DNA of 64,000 nt from Vibrio coralliilyticus (GCF_024449095.1 NZ_CP024627.1:2232001-2296000), one strand, 5' to 3'; counted from the stretch's first letter, positions 36,404 through 46,225 are shown. The notes: generated from the sequence alone by a model not told the origin. Program-made: numbers and translations.

Positions 36404-36643
36404 CTAATCATCGGAATAATGGGCCTGAGCATCACGTGTTGCTAACCAACTGCTGAACAGTGAGACACAAAAAGGCACGCAGTAGGTCAAAAGCACTTTA
36501 GTCCAATGGATAGTCGCCTCACCTAGGATTGCATCATACTGGTTGATTAAATTCAGTAGAGTCCCCACCACGAATGCAATAATTAGCGCTCTTTTTATCA
36601 TGTTTACGATCATATTATTGAGAGTTGTATTTTTATAAGTCAC
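36404..36643 (-). CDS. nrtS: NrtS-like nitrate/nitrite transporter family protein
   Basis: A 79-residue protein with two membrane helices (RALIIAFVVGTLLNLINQYD near residues 18-37 and TKVLLTYCVPFCVSLFSSWL near residues 48-67). The order and the NLINQ...WTKVLLTYCVPFCVS pattern match the small NrtS family, reported to help nitrate/nitrite uptake in some bacteria. Whether it has that role here is not shown, since no nitrate-reductase genes lie nearby. The moa operon a little further on makes the cofactor nitrate reductases need, but the link is weak. Confidence 0.72.
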   Translation of the reverse strand: MTYKNTTLNNMIVNMIKRALIIAFVVGTLLNLINQYDAILGEATIHWTKVLLTYCVPFCVSLFSSWLATRDAQAHYSDD

Positions 36644-36698
36644 TTATTCTATGGGTAAACTATAGTTAAGGGAGACAAGAACCGTAAGGATAAGACTC

Positions 36699-37652
36699 GT
36701 GAGCTCGACATTTTCAGCGGCAGTCGCCAATAACCCAGATCTCATGCATGCTGTCTTTGAATCACTACCAGAACCGACATTCTTACTCAACAAGTCTGGG
36801 GTCTATATTGAAGCTTGGGGTGGCACAGACACGAAACGCCATCATAACCCTGCCTCCTTGATCGGCCTTAACCAAGAGCAAGTTTTACCTGCCGACAAGG
36901 CAACCTGGTTCAGTCAGGTGATCGTTGATGTCATCAATACACAAAAGCCCGCTGAACTCAGTTACTCACTCAACCCGAAAGATCTCACATGTTTTGAGGG
37001 GATTCAGGGACCAATTGAAATTCAACATTTCAGCGCCTTGGTCATCCCATTGCCCAACACGGAATACGTGTTATGGACAGTGCGTAATATCTCCGAATAT
37101 CAACGAGCTCTCGACAAACTAGCCCAACAACAATTGGAGCTTGAACGACTCACTTACCGAGAGCACCTCACTCAAGTCTATAACCGTTACGCAATGGATG
37201 CGTTGCTACCCGACGCGATAACACTCGCAAGGCAAAATAACCTCGGTGCGGCGGTATTTATGATCGATATTGATTGTTTCAAGGAGTTCAATGATCACTA
37301 TGGACACATCAAAGGAGATGAAGCGTTAAAAGCGTTAGGAAAAGCTATCAAGCAATGGGCTCACGATAGCGACTTGTGCTTTCGATATGGAGGAGATGAG
37401 TTTCTGGTGTTTGTGCCCGGCATTTCAGAGCAAAACTGCATTCAGCATGCTCAGAACCTCCTCGACACGATCGCTGCTCTCGCACTTGAACACGACACAT
37501 CACACGTTTCTCAATACCTAACAATTACTGTTGGGATTCGTCATTGCGATCCAATCCCCGCAGATATGACCGCGGAACAGTTTGTGGGAATTGCAGACAA
37601 AGCCTTGTTCTTTGCCAAAAAACACCAACGAGGCACCATCCACAAAATGTAA
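36699..37652 (+). CDS. Diguanylate cyclase with PAS-like N-terminus
   Basis: A 317-residue cytoplasmic diguanylate cyclase. Residues about 14-135 form a PAS-like sensor (LPEPTFLLNKSGVYIEAWGG, ending VLWTVRNISEYQRA). A short coiled coil leads to the GGDEF domain, with LTQVYNRYAMD, FMIDIDCFKEFND and the active loop RYGGDEF at residues 229-235. The allosteric RxxD site is HDSD, so product inhibition may be lost. It starts at the GTG at 36699 with AAGGATAAGACTC upstream. It should make c-di-GMP and so affect motility and biofilm; the PAS ligand is unknown. Confidence 0.92.
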   Translation: MSSTFSAAVANNPDLMHAVFESLPEPTFLLNKSGVYIEAWGGTDTKRHHNPASLIGLNQEQVLPADKATWFSQVIVDVINTQKPAELSYSLNPKDLTCFEGIQGPIEIQHFSALVIPLPNTEYVLWTVRNISEYQRALDKLAQQQLELERLTYREHLTQVYNRYAMDALLPDAITLARQNNLGAAVFMIDIDCFKEFNDHYGHIKGDEALKALGKAIKQWAHDSDLCFRYGGDEFLVFVPGISEQNCIQHAQNLLDTIAALALEHDTSHVSQYLTITVGIRHCDPIPADMTAEQFVGIADKALFFAKKHQRGTIHKM

Positions 37653-37673
37653 ATGTAAATGTAAATCAAATAC

Positions 37674-37703
37674 AAAACAGGCCCATCATCAAGAAGGCCT
37701 GTT
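37674..37703. terminator. Bidirectional terminator between the GGDEF gene and moaE
   Basis: AAACAGGCC / GGCCTGTTT stem between convergent genes, with short T-runs on both strands. Just before it TGTAAA is repeated three times (about 37648-37667). Confidence 0.75.
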
Positions 37704-37709
37704 TCCTTA

Positions 37710-38159
37710 TTATTTCCAACGTTCAGCGGCTTTCGCATCCGACTCCCGGGATTCAACCCAGCGAGTCTCTTCCGTTGTGCGTTCTTTTTTCCAGAATGGT
37801 GCTTTAGTCTTTAGATAATCCATAATGAATTCACAAGCTTCAAACGCAGCACCGCGGTGTGCACTGGATACACCAACAAATACGATTTGAGCACCAATAT
37901 CCAAATCACCGACACGGTGAATGACGCGAACATCAAGCAAAGGCCAGCGCTGCTCAGCCTGTTGGCAAATCTCACCGAGTGCTTTTTCTGTCATCCCTGG
38001 ATAATGCTCCAGAGAGAGCCCTGTAACATTATCGCCAAGGTTCATATCTCGTACTTTGCCAACAAATGTCACAACCGCGCCAGAGGCTGTGCCCTGTGCG
38101 AGAGCCTCGTACTCAGTACCAACAGAGAAATCTTCGAACTGAACGGACACACGTTTCAT
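37710..38159 (-). CDS. moaE: Molybdopterin synthase catalytic subunit MoaE
   Basis: Large subunit of molybdopterin synthase, which inserts two sulfurs from MoaD thiocarboxylate into precursor Z. It has 149 residues from the ATG at 38159, which has GGAGGTTGATA upstream and overlaps the moaD stop. Conserved segments are LEHYPGMTEKAL, VIHRVGDLDIGAQIV, HRGAAFEACEFIMDYLKTKAPFWKKE with the catalytic lysines, and a final arginine-rich tail. It is the last gene of moaABCDE. Confidence 0.97.
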   Translation of the reverse strand: MKRVSVQFEDFSVGTEYEALAQGTASGAVVTFVGKVRDMNLGDNVTGLSLEHYPGMTEKALGEICQQAEQRWPLLDVRVIHRVGDLDIGAQIVFVGVSSAHRGAAFEACEFIMDYLKTKAPFWKKERTTEETRWVESRESDAKAAERWK

Positions 38160-38161
38160 TA

Positions 38162-38407
38162 TCAACCTCCTGTGACGGGTGGGAAGAACGCCACTTCATC
38201 ACCATCACTCAAAGGGTGTTCTAGCGGTACAATCGACTGGTTCACCGCTGCCAATAATTTACCGGGTTCCAACGCTAAGTCCCATTTACCTTCACGCGTT
38301 GCAAGCTCTGCGCGTAGAGCCTCAACAGTATCAAAGCGAGCTTCTAGTTCGAGTGAATCGGTATCGACTAATTCACGAGTTTGAGCAAAAAACAGAACTT
38401 TAATCAT
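38162..38407 (-). CDS. moaD: Molybdopterin synthase sulfur carrier subunit MoaD
   Basis: An 81-residue ubiquitin-fold sulfur carrier. Its C-terminus PPVTGG ends in the Gly-Gly that is adenylated by MoeB and converted to a thiocarboxylate. [11 protein letters not shown] and [15 protein letters not shown] are typical. It overlaps the moaC stop by 4 bp and abuts moaE. Confidence 0.97.
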   Translation of the reverse strand: MIKVLFFAQTRELVDTDSLELEARFDTVEALRAELATREGKWDLALEPGKLLAAVNQSIVPLEHPLSDGDEVAFFPPVTGG

Positions 38408-38883
38408 GAATCCACCTTAAAGTGACCAGACTTGCCACCGGTTTTCTCCAGCAGACGAACCTGACCAATCACCATGTCCTTCTGTACCGCTTTACACATA
38501 TCGTAGATGGTCAACGCAGCCACTGACGCTGCGGTGAGCGCTTCCATCTCTACCCCAGTCTTACCTGCTAGTTTACACACAGACTCAATACGAACCATGT
38601 TTTCAGATTCAATCGCTTCCAACTGCACTTCGACTTTCGAAAGAAGAAGTGGATGACAAAGAGGGATCAGATCCCAAGTTTTCTTCGCCGCCTGAATACC
38701 TGCAATTCGAGCCGTTGCGAATACATCCCCTTTATGATGTTGACCCGAAACAATCAACTGTAACGTTTCTGGAGCCATATGGACGAAAGCTTCCGCTCGT
38801 GCCTCACGAACCGTGTCGTCTTTAGCCGACACATCGACCATGTTGGCTTCACCGGAGGCATTGATGTGAGTGAATTGACTCAT
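38404..38883 (-). CDS. moaC: Cyclic pyranopterin monophosphate synthase MoaC
   Basis: A 159-residue enzyme acting after MoaA to form cyclic pyranopterin monophosphate (precursor Z). It shows [41 protein letters not shown], the [30 protein letters not shown] catalytic region with its conserved lysine, and KTGGKSG near the end. It lies 11 bp after moaB and overlaps moaD. Confidence 0.97.
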   Translation of the reverse strand: MSQFTHINASGEANMVDVSAKDDTVREARAEAFVHMAPETLQLIVSGQHHKGDVFATARIAGIQAAKKTWDLIPLCHPLLLSKVEVQLEAIESENMVRIESVCKLAGKTGVEMEALTAASVAALTIYDMCKAVQKDMVIGQVRLLEKTGGKSGHFKVDS

Positions 38884-38894
38884 AATGCCCCCAC

Positions 38895-39407
38895 TTATAC
38901 CGAAAGGTGTGGCATGAAGTTACATGGGCGATGGCTGGCGTCCAATTGCTGTTTGATGATTTTCGTCCACCCCGTGCGACAAGCACCTGTTGAACCTGGC
39001 ATGGCAAAAATCACTGTATGATTAGCAAAACCTGCAATCGCTCGAGACTGAATGGTAGACGTGCCAATTTCTTCATAAGAGACTTGGCGGAACAACTCAC
39101 CAAAACCTTCCACTTCTTTATCAAACAAAGGTTTCAGCGCTTCTGGAGTGCTATCGCGAGAAGTAAAACCCGTACCACCAGTTATCATCACAGCTTGTAC
39201 GTTTTCATCCGCAATCCACTGAGAAACAATGGCACGGATCTTATACATATCGTCGATGACGATCTGCTTATCAACAACGTTGTGACCCGCTTCTTTCGCA
39301 TTCTCAACCAAATACGCACCAGAAGTATCGTTCTCTTCTGTACGTGTGTCGGAGACGGTTAATACGGCAATGTTTGCTGGTTGAAATTTGCTTTCTGCGT
39401 GACCCAT
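38895..39407 (-). CDS. moaB: Molybdenum cofactor biosynthesis protein MoaB
   Basis: A 170-residue MogA/MoaB-type molybdopterin adenylyltransferase-fold protein. [16 protein letters not shown] near residues 15-30, [24 protein letters not shown] near residues 74-97 and the [14 protein letters not shown] loop near residues 133-146 form the molybdopterin-binding site. In E. coli MoaB activity is dispensable beside MogA. It sits second in the operon, about 90 bp after moaA. Confidence 0.96.
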   Translation of the reverse strand: MGHAESKFQPANIAVLTVSDTRTEENDTSGAYLVENAKEAGHNVVDKQIVIDDMYKIRAIVSQWIADENVQAVMITGGTGFTSRDSTPEALKPLFDKEVEGFGELFRQVSYEEIGTSTIQSRAIAGFANHTVIFAMPGSTGACRTGWTKIIKQQLDASHRPCNFMPHLSV

Positions 39408-39495
39408 TTGTTCACCTACCTATTTCGATTTGTTCTGGTTACGCTAAGCCTGAGACTTAGCCAACATAGTATGATTTGAAATTGAATATCAGCGT

Positions 39496-40485
39496 TTAGC
39501 CGCCAATTGACGCGAGATGCGGTGTCATACCTGCATTGCCGTCGTGGAGGAAGTGGCTCACTGATTTAGTCTGTAACTGTTCTTGAATGCGCTGAATAAG
39601 TGCTTGCTCTTGCTCATCTTGCTGCAATAAGTCACGCAGCTCAACGCCATGCTCACCAAACAGGCAAAGGTGCAATTTACCTTTAGCCGAGACTCGTAAG
39701 CGGTTGCAGCTTTCACAGAAGTCTTTTTCATAAGGCATAATAAGACCAATCTCACCCTGATAATCAGGGTGAACAAACACTTGAGCTGGGCCATCATTGT
39801 TTGCACGAGCTTTAAGTAGCCAGCCATTAGCAATCAGTTGATTACGAATCGCGACACCCGACACATGATGATTGTGAAATAATTGATCCATTTCACCAGT
39901 TTGCATTAGCTCAATAAAGCGCAGTTGAATGGGGCGATCTTTGATCCAATGTAAGAATGCCGGCAATTCGTGAGAGTTAAGGTCTTTCATTAGCACCACA
40001 TTGACCTTGACCTGCTCATAGCCAACTTCAAACGCCCGATCGATGCCCGCCATGACTTCTGTAAACTTATTCTCACCGGTGATTTGATAGAACATGCGTG
40101 GGTCAAGGCTATCAACGCTAACATTAATATGCGTCAGTCCTGCCTGCTTCCAGTCAGCTACCTGCTTTGCCATCCGGTAACCATTGGTGGTCGTCGCGAC
40201 TTTACTAATACCTTGAGTGTTAGCAACCGTATGAATAATATCTGTGAAATCTTTGCGTAGACTCGGTTCCCCTCCAGTGATCCGTACTTTCGACGTACCA
40301 CAGTCGGCGAATGCTCTGACCACACGTTTAATCTCAGGAAGGGTTAAAAAAGACGAGTTTTTCTGCCCCGATGGTTTATAACCATCAGGCAGGCAATATG
40401 TGCATTTAAAGTTACAGACATCTGTAACGGAGAGGCGCAAGTAATAAAACTTGCGCTGAAATCTATCTTCGAATTGTTGCGCCAC
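39496..40485 (-). CDS. moaA: GTP 3',8-cyclase MoaA
   Basis: Radical SAM enzyme starting molybdenum cofactor synthesis from GTP. I start it at the GTG at 40485, giving 329 residues beginning [19 protein letters not shown], with GGAAAGGTGTTCC as the ribosome site inside the riboswitch. The longer open frame to 40572 would translate riboswitch sequence. The SAM cluster is CNFKCTYC near residues 24-31. The second 4Fe-4S site is [11 protein letters not shown] plus CLFG in the C-terminal part. The final SIGG carries the double-glycine tail needed for activity. Confidence 0.97.
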   Translation of the reverse strand: MAQQFEDRFQRKFYYLRLSVTDVCNFKCTYCLPDGYKPSGQKNSSFLTLPEIKRVVRAFADCGTSKVRITGGEPSLRKDFTDIIHTVANTQGISKVATTTNGYRMAKQVADWKQAGLTHINVSVDSLDPRMFYQITGENKFTEVMAGIDRAFEVGYEQVKVNVVLMKDLNSHELPAFLHWIKDRPIQLRFIELMQTGEMDQLFHNHHVSGVAIRNQLIANGWLLKARANNDGPAQVFVHPDYQGEIGLIMPYEKDFCESCNRLRVSAKGKLHLCLFGEHGVELRDLLQQDEQEQALIQRIQEQLQTKSVSHFLHDGNAGMTPHLASIGG

Positions 40486-40486
40486 G

Positions 40487-40602
40487 GAACACCTTTCCAA
40501 ACACGGGAGGCGATAATCATTTCCAATTATGCCCTTGTGACAATTTGTCACTGGCTCAGCACGCTTATTCACTATGAACTTAGCCCGATGAGCTCGGAGT
40601 TA
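40487..40602 (-). ncRNA. Moco riboswitch (molybdenum cofactor RNA motif)
   Basis: The minus-strand leader of moaA begins AACTCCGAGC and contains GTGACAAATTGTCAC, AGGGCATAATTGGAAATGA, TTATCGCCTCCCGTGTTTG and GAAAGGTG. These are the conserved blocks of the Moco RNA that precedes E. coli moaA. The GAAAGGTG block carries the ribosome site just before the GTG start, so cofactor binding should mask it and lower moaA translation. Confidence 0.88.
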
Positions 40603-40789
40603 TGGCAACTGCCAGTTAAGACCAAGCTTAAAAACAGTAGCTGACGATAAAATACTTAATAATTGTGTGTGTTTCTACCCTCAAGATAAAAAAATCACAC
40701 CCAGAACCCAAAATACCTCGTATTGAGTACTTTGCATCGTTCGATTATTCTAGATTGTAGATGAATATGATCAAATAAGAACAAAATTA

Positions 40790-41677
40790 ATGACTCTGTA
40801 CTGTACAAAAAAAGTAGTTGCTGTTGGTGGTGGTCACGGCCTTGGGCGTATGCTATCGGCTTTGAAAGACTTTGGTGAGAACGCAACAGGCATAGTTGCC
40901 ACAACCGATAACGGTGGTTCGACAGGCAGGATCCGAAACTGTCAGGGAGGGATTGCTTGGGGTGACACTCGCAATTGTATTAATCAGTTAATTACCGATC
41001 CTTCCATCAGCTCGATGATGTTTGAATACCGTTTTAAAGGCTCTGGTGAACTCGACGGACACAACCTCGGTAACCTGATGCTAACCGCTCTCGATAACCT
41101 CTCTGTTCGTCCATTAGATGCAACAAATCTGATCCGAAACATGCTCAAAGTGGACGTCAATATCATCCCAATGACCGAGCACCCTTCTGATCTAAAAGCA
41201 CTCGCGACAAACGGCCAGTGGGTAACGGGAGAAACCAGCGTCGATGAGATGCCAGAAAAATTAGTTCGTCTCGATTTAGAACCCGAAGTCCCAGCTACCA
41301 GCGAGGGGGTACTCGCGATAGAGCAAGCCGATGCCATCATTCTTGGCCCCGGCAGCTTTCTAACCAGTATTATGCCACCTTTGCTGCTATCTGAAATTGG
41401 CCGAGCAATTGAGAACAATCAAAAAGCCCAGCTTGTTTTCGTTGAGAACCTCTCTCCAGAATACGGCCCTGCGGGTAAGATGACTCTGAAAGAAAAACTA
41501 GAATGGTGTGAACGTGCCTGTCGCGGTCGAAAAATTAATGTGGTTTTGGGTGAAGAGCCTCATCCTGAACTGAGTGACTGGAATTGCGTAACAACACCTC
41601 TCGCTTCACCGAATCGAGACTGGCGACATGACAGATCCAAGCTGCAATCTGCCATTGAGTCGTTACTGCGCGAGTAG
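40790..41677 (+). CDS. YvcK/CofD-like UDP-sugar-binding protein
   Basis: A 295-residue Rossmann-like protein of the YvcK/CofD family. The N-terminal VVAVGGGHGLGRMLSALK and ATTDNGGSTGRIR loops bind the ligand. ELDGHNLGNLMLTAL near residues 86-100, the AIILGPGSFLTSIMPPLL segment near residues 181-198 and FVENLSPEYGPAG are typical. In Bacillus, YvcK binds UDP-GlcNAc and is needed on gluconeogenic carbon. The role in vibrios is less clear, although the gene commonly sits beside moaA and luxO. It is divergent from moaA and its last 15 bases overlap the end of luxU. Confidence 0.9.
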   Translation: MTLYCTKKVVAVGGGHGLGRMLSALKDFGENATGIVATTDNGGSTGRIRNCQGGIAWGDTRNCINQLITDPSISSMMFEYRFKGSGELDGHNLGNLMLTALDNLSVRPLDATNLIRNMLKVDVNIIPMTEHPSDLKALATNGQWVTGETSVDEMPEKLVRLDLEPEVPATSEGVLAIEQADAIILGPGSFLTSIMPPLLLSEIGRAIENNQKAQLVFVENLSPEYGPAGKMTLKEKLEWCERACRGRKINVVLGEEPHPELSDWNCVTTPLASPNRDWRHDRSKLQSAIESLLRE

Positions 41678-42004
41678 AGCTTGATAGCGTTGCTGGGTTT
41701 CATTCAGCAACGTAACCATCTGATGCTGAGTGTCATTAAGGTCAAGTGATTGACCAGACTTGGCTTTCGCATCAATCTCAACCGCATAGGCACAGAGAGC
41801 TTCCGCGCCAAAACTGGCGGCGCTGCTTTTTAGCGCATGGCTAATCTCTTTCAGATACGCATCTTTGTCTAGCTCCTCACCAGTACTCAGCTTTTCTATG
41901 TACTGAGCTAATTCACCCAGAAAGATATTAAGCAGCACAGGAACGTTATCGGTGCCTATCTCATTCGCCAGTCGGTCTATTTTAGTTTGATTCAACACTT
42001 CCAT
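41663..42004 (-). CDS. luxU: Quorum-sensing phosphorelay protein LuxU
   Basis: A 113-residue Hpt-domain protein passing phosphate between the hybrid sensor kinases (LuxN/LuxPQ/CqsS type) and LuxO. His56 in ISHALKSSAASFGAEAL is the phosphorylated residue. It lies 6 bp after the luxO stop, the standard luxO-luxU operon order of Vibrio. The stop codon overlaps the convergent YvcK-like gene. Confidence 0.95.
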   Translation of the reverse strand: MEVLNQTKIDRLANEIGTDNVPVLLNIFLGELAQYIEKLSTGEELDKDAYLKEISHALKSSAASFGAEALCAYAVEIDAKAKSGQSLDLNDTQHQMVTLLNETQQRYQALLAQ

Positions 42005-42010
42005 GATCGA

Positions 42011-43405
42011 TTACTGTGTTTCCTTTGTATTCCAGTTTTGTAGCTTGCGATAGATAGTCGATGGACTCACATCCAAATAACCTGCGGCTTTAGGGATATT
42101 TCCTTCGCACGCCTGAATCGCTTGCTCGATAGCTTTCTTCTCTGTTAACCACAGAGGGAAAATGTCATGCACAGAAAAGCTGTCCTTGTCTTGCAGATCA
42201 ACCCTAATCTGATTTTCCACAGGTTGATTCAACGGTGGCGGCAGCATATCCAAGGAGATATTTTCGCCATTATTGAGCACGACTACATTTCTCAGAACAT
42301 TCTGCAACTGGCGAACATTACCAGGCCACTCATATTGAGAGAATCGACTCACCACTTCTGGTGCTAATCGGACAAAGTCTTTTCCTTCCTCTTTAGACAT
42401 AAAGCCTAGCAGAGAATAAGCAATTTCTATGACATCATCGCCACGTTCCCTCAAAGGGGGTAGATGTAATGGAATCACGTATAAACGATAATACAAATCT
42501 TCACGGAAGCGGCCTTCCTGCACCTCTTTCCAAGGGTCTCGGTTGGTTGCACAAACGAAACGTACATCGACGCTTTTCATTTTCGAAGAGCCGACTTTCT
42601 GGAAGGTACCCGTCTGAATAAAGCGTAGTAGCTTAGTTTGCAGATCCAGATCCATCTCACACAGCTCGTCAAGGAACAGCGTGCCTCCATCAGCCAACTC
42701 AGCCGCACCTTGTCGATCAGTGGCTGCGCCGGTGAAAGCTCCCTTCACATGGCCAAACAGTTCACTTTCAATCAGATCTTTGGGGATAGCCGCACAGTTG
42801 ATCGCTATAAACGGCTTATCACCACGTTTACTCGCGGCGTGAATAGCCTCAGCACAGACCTCTTTACCGGTACCGCTTTCCCCAGTGATAAAAATACTGG
42901 CTTTACTGGATGCCGCCGAGTCAATGGTACGATAGACAGCCTGCATAGTGTGGCTACTGCCTATAAACCCCTGATAATTCTGGTTGCCGGGATTATCTGC
43001 TTCATTTTTAAGCTTGGTTGCTTTACGAATAGCATTGTTCACCGTGACACGAAGACGATCTGCTTCACATGGCTTAATCAAGAAGTCTTGCGCACCATGA
43101 CGCATGGCTTCTACAGCAGTATCAATCGATCCATGAGCCGTCATGAAGATCACCGGCACATCCGGCATTTTCTGCTTTACAGCATGTAAAACATCCATCC
43201 CCGTCATGTCGGGAAGGCGAAGATCCAACAAAATTAAATCAGGAGTGCGAAAGTTGAGGCTTTCAATAGCATCGCGCCCAGTACCAACAATATTGATGTC
43301 GATACCCAATGGGGTGAGATAAGATCGATACAACGCCGCAACCGATGCGGTATCTTCCACCATCAAAAGGTATTTAGACTTTTGTGTTTGCGTATTGTGT
43401 TGCAT
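42011..43405 (-). CDS. luxO: Quorum-sensing response regulator LuxO
   Basis: A 464-residue sigma-54-dependent activator. The receiver domain (about 12-125) has Asp61 in [12 protein letters not shown] as phospho-acceptor. The AAA+ domain shows [15 protein letters not shown] (Walker A), [14 protein letters not shown] (the GAFTGA loop contacting sigma-54) and [13 protein letters not shown] (Walker B). The C-terminal Fis-type helix-turn-helix ends [18 protein letters not shown]. Phosphorylated LuxO at low cell density activates Qrr sRNA genes; qrr1 lies divergently next to it with a matching site. The sequence is complete with no unusual substitution at key positions. Confidence 0.97.
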   Translation of the reverse strand: MQHNTQTQKSKYLLMVEDTASVAALYRSYLTPLGIDINIVGTGRDAIESLNFRTPDLILLDLRLPDMTGMDVLHAVKQKMPDVPVIFMTAHGSIDTAVEAMRHGAQDFLIKPCEADRLRVTVNNAIRKATKLKNEADNPGNQNYQGFIGSSHTMQAVYRTIDSAASSKASIFITGESGTGKEVCAEAIHAASKRGDKPFIAINCAAIPKDLIESELFGHVKGAFTGAATDRQGAAELADGGTLFLDELCEMDLDLQTKLLRFIQTGTFQKVGSSKMKSVDVRFVCATNRDPWKEVQEGRFREDLYYRLYVIPLHLPPLRERGDDVIEIAYSLLGFMSKEEGKDFVRLAPEVVSRFSQYEWPGNVRQLQNVLRNVVVLNNGENISLDMLPPPLNQPVENQIRVDLQDKDSFSVHDIFPLWLTEKKAIEQAIQACEGNIPKAAGYLDVSPSTIYRKLQNWNTKETQ

Positions 43406-43455
43406 AACCTAGCCGATTTTTTCTTTGCAATTTGTATAAATGATTGCATTGCGCT

Positions 43456-43468
43456 TTGCATTTTGCAA
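43456..43468. promoter_or_regulatory. LuxO binding site upstream of qrr1
   Basis: TTGCATTTTGCAA is a perfect dyad matching the published LuxO site TTGCA-N3-TGCAA. It is about 88 bp upstream of the predicted qrr1 start. A weaker half-matching site TTGCAATTTGTAT lies at 43425-43437. Either may also act on luxO itself. Confidence 0.85.
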
Positions 43469-43516
43469 ATTAAATACTAAAAAAACGAGAAATGCGCGAA
43501 AATTGGCGTAAAAAAA

Positions 43517-43533
43517 TTGGCACGCTAAATGCT
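43517..43533 (+). promoter_or_regulatory. Sigma-54 promoter of qrr1
   Basis: TTGGCACGCTAAATGCT carries the -24 GG (43519-43520) and -12 GC (43531-43532) exactly 12 bp apart, as RpoN needs. Confidence 0.88.
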
Positions 43534-43543
43534 GCTACCAAAT

Positions 43544-43638
43544 TGACCCTCATGGGTCACCTAGCCAACTGACGTTGTTAGTGAACTTAGTATTCACAAA
43601 TTACAGCCAATAGAATTCTTTCTACTGGCTATTTTTTT
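43544..43638 (+). ncRNA. qrr1: Qrr1 quorum-regulatory sRNA
   Basis: The 95-nt transcript begins TGACCCTCATGGGTCACCTA (first hairpin). It contains the Qrr-conserved pairing core AGCCAACTGACGTTGTTAGTG and ends in a terminator hairpin AGCCAATAGAA / TTCTACTGGCT followed by ATTTTTTT. The location beside luxO is where Qrr1 lies in other vibrios. It is Hfq-dependent in known species and regulates luxR/hapR and other mRNAs by base pairing. Confidence 0.95.
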
Positions 43639-43663
43639 ACCTGTCAGTCAGAGGTGCATAGGA

Positions 43664-45694
43664 TCAGCTGTTGGCAATAAACTGCTGACGTAACTTCTCT
43701 ATCTGATCTCGCTTCTCAGCCGCTGCTTCAAACTCCAAATCTTGGGCGTGCTGATACATCTGGGCTTCCAGCTTGCTAATCTCTTTTTCAAGTTGCTGAG
43801 GCGTCATCGCATTGTATGATTGTGAGGGCTCTGCAACTTTGGATAACGGAACCTGCTTATTTGCTCGTGGCTTCTTGCTCTTAGCAATATCCCCAAGCTC
43901 CATAATATCTTTGATATTACGTTTCAGAGCCTGAGGCTTGATACCCATCTTATCATTGTATGCTTGCTGTTTCTCTCTGCGACGGTTAGTTTCTCCCATT
44001 GCCTTGTGCATCGATTTCGTGACAGTGTCAGCATAAAGAATCGCCTTACCACTAATATTACGTGCCGCACGGCCTATGGTCTGAATGAGCGAACGTTCTG
44101 AGCGTAAAAAACCTTCCTTGTCAGCGTCCAGAATAGCTACTAGCGAGACCTCCGGCATATCTAAGCCTTCTCGTAACAGGTTGATACCAACCAGTACATC
44201 AAACTCACCTAACCTCAGATCACGAATAATCTCGACTCGCTCAACCGTATCGATATCAGAGTGAAGATAACGAACACGAACATCATGTTCTGTTAGATAC
44301 TCGGTCAGATCTTCTGCCATCCGTTTTGTCAGAGTCGTAACAAGGACACGCTCGTCTTTAGCAGAACGAATCCGAATCTCAGAGAGCAAATCATCCACCT
44401 GAGTTGCGACTGGGCGAACTTCTAACTCAGGGTCGAGTAAGCCCGTTGGACGTACGACTTGATCGGCTATTTGACCATCGGACTTCTCCAGCTCATAGTT
44501 ACCCGGTGTGGCAGAGACAAAAATGGTTTGTGGTGCAAGAGATTCGAACTCTTCAAACTTTAGCGGGCGATTATCCAAGGCTGAAGGCAAGCGGAAGCCA
44601 AATTCCACCAATGTTTCTTTGCGAGATCGATCGCCTTTAAACATGGCACCAATTTGTGGCACCGTCACATGCGATTCATCGATCACTAGCAGGCCATCAT
44701 GAGGCAAATAATCAAATAAAGTCGGTGGCGGCTCACCTTCACTGCGACCACTGAGATAGCGCGAGTAGTTTTCAATTCCCGAACAGAAACCAAGTTCAGT
44801 CATCATTTCAATATCGAACTGGGTTCGCTGGGAGATACGTTGTTCTTCAAGTAGTTTGTTGTTGTCCAGCAAGTATTTCTTTCGACTTTCCAGCTCAACT
44901 TTAATGTTCTCTATCGCCTCTAGGATTTTATCTCTGGGCGTCACATAGTGCGTTTTCGGATAGATGGTAAAACGAGGTAAATCGCGCTGTTTAACAACGC
45001 CTGTGAGAGGATCGAAAATACTAATGCAATCGATCTCATCATCAAACATTTCGATTCTTACAGCATCCTGATCCGATTCAGCAGGAAAAACATCGATCAC
45101 TTCACCACGTACACGAAATTGACCTCGTTCAAAAGCCACATCATTGCGACTATACTGCAGCTCCGCCAAACGGCGCAGGATATCACGCTGGTCCATCACG
45201 TCTCCACGGCGGATATGCAGCATCATCTGTAAATAGGACTGCGGATCACCCAGACCATAAATCGCGGACACAGAAGCGACGATGATGGCGTCTTTCCGTT
45301 CCAGTAGGGCTTTGGTTGCTGAGAGACGCATTTGCTCGATATGCGCGTTCACAGACGCATCTTTCTCTATAAAGGTATCCGTTGTTGGTACATAGGCTTC
45401 AGGTTGATAATAATCATAGTAAGACACAAAGTACTCAACCGCATTATTAGGGAAAAACGCTTTCATCTCTCCATAAAGCTGTGCTGCTAGCGTTTTATTC
45501 GGTGCCAATAAAATGGCCGGACGCTGCGCCTGCGCAATGACATTAGCAAGGGTGAACGTCTTACCTGAGCCAGTCACCCCCAACAAAGTTTGGTGAGCGA
45601 GGCCCGAATCTAACCCATCCAGTAACTGGCTAATCGCGGTTGGCTGGTCACCTGATGGTTGGTAATCCGACACCAAATCAAAAACTTTGCTCAT
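43664..45694 (-). CDS. uvrB: Excinuclease ABC subunit B
   Basis: UvrB, the damage-verifying helicase-like subunit of nucleotide excision repair. I use the ATG at 45694 (GAGGTGCAA upstream), giving [18 protein letters not shown] and 676 residues; the longer frame to 45760 runs into the LexA box. [13 protein letters not shown] is the Walker A motif, [12 protein letters not shown] marks the beta-hairpin, and [10 protein letters not shown] plus [16 protein letters not shown] helicase motifs follow. The C-terminal UVR domain ([16 protein letters not shown]) contacts UvrC. SOS-controlled by the upstream LexA site. Confidence 0.97.
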   Translation of the reverse strand: MSKVFDLVSDYQPSGDQPTAISQLLDGLDSGLAHQTLLGVTGSGKTFTLANVIAQAQRPAILLAPNKTLAAQLYGEMKAFFPNNAVEYFVSYYDYYQPEAYVPTTDTFIEKDASVNAHIEQMRLSATKALLERKDAIIVASVSAIYGLGDPQSYLQMMLHIRRGDVMDQRDILRRLAELQYSRNDVAFERGQFRVRGEVIDVFPAESDQDAVRIEMFDDEIDCISIFDPLTGVVKQRDLPRFTIYPKTHYVTPRDKILEAIENIKVELESRKKYLLDNNKLLEEQRISQRTQFDIEMMTELGFCSGIENYSRYLSGRSEGEPPPTLFDYLPHDGLLVIDESHVTVPQIGAMFKGDRSRKETLVEFGFRLPSALDNRPLKFEEFESLAPQTIFVSATPGNYELEKSDGQIADQVVRPTGLLDPELEVRPVATQVDDLLSEIRIRSAKDERVLVTTLTKRMAEDLTEYLTEHDVRVRYLHSDIDTVERVEIIRDLRLGEFDVLVGINLLREGLDMPEVSLVAILDADKEGFLRSERSLIQTIGRAARNISGKAILYADTVTKSMHKAMGETNRRREKQQAYNDKMGIKPQALKRNIKDIMELGDIAKSKKPRANKQVPLSKVAEPSQSYNAMTPQQLEKEISKLEAQMYQHAQDLEFEAAAEKRDQIEKLRQQFIANS

Positions 45695-45738
45695 TTGCAC
45701 CTCGCCCGAAAATGAAGAAGACATCCGGTCTATTTTGA

Positions 45739-45754
45739 CTGTATAGATATACAG
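45739..45754. promoter_or_regulatory. LexA (SOS) box of uvrB
   Basis: CTGTATAGATATACAG matches the LexA consensus CTGT-N8-ACAG with near-perfect symmetry. It is 45 bp before the uvrB start. Confidence 0.92.
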
Positions 45755-45760
45755 ATACAA

Positions 45761-46196
45761 TAGCTGAAGAGAAAATAACCCTCTGTTTTAAAAAATTTGC
45801 TCTGCTAATGCTAGATCGCTATCTTCAATCCTGCTATTATCTCTCGCCCTACTCGAGATCCCTCTCTTGAAAACTCCAAAAACTAACCACAGCTTACCCA
45901 CATTTTTCTATAAAACTTAAACTTACCCACATCGTTCAAAAATTTATTGACGGAACAAAGTACGATCTAAGCCTGCTTTGATGCTTTATTATACAACAAG
46001 TTAGCTCATGATCCTGATTGATTATTTTTAGAGCTAAAACCCTATTATTGCTAGATTTATTCATTGCTCAAGATTCATTAACACAGTTATCCACAATTTT
46101 GGTGGATAAGTAAACCTAGCCTATACACGTCAAGGGCTACAAAAAAGTAAAGCATTTTTTAACAAAAAAATTTAGAGAAATGAGGCAATTTTGAGG
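45761..46196. other. AT-rich intergenic region between uvrB and tRNA-Asn
   Basis: No gene is seen in about 430 bp. The stretch is AT-rich and has several TTATCCACA/TTACCCACA-like 9-mers: 46087-46095, an inverted copy at 46101-46109, and weaker ones near 45893 and 45923. These resemble DnaA boxes, but nothing else supports an origin. Confidence 0.4.
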
Positions 46197-46225
46197 TTGA
46201 CAGAATTTCGTCTCATCGATAATAT
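46197..46225 (+). promoter_or_regulatory. Promoter of tRNA-Asn
   Basis: TTGACA (46197-46202) and TAATAT (46220-46225) are separated by 17 bp, a near-consensus sigma-70 promoter about 20 bp before the tRNA. Confidence 0.85.

Noticed and set aside
37648..37667. Triple TGTAAA repeat after the GGDEF gene
   Set aside because: Short, with no partner or conserved context; not enough to call a functional repeat.
40486..40572. Extra 29 residues at the MoaA N-terminus
   Set aside because: The sequence is the Moco riboswitch; homologs start at the GTG at 40485.
45695..45760. UvrB start 22 codons upstream (MYLYIYTV...)
   Set aside because: It would place the start inside the LexA box; the ATG at 45694 has a ribosome site and the normal N-terminus.
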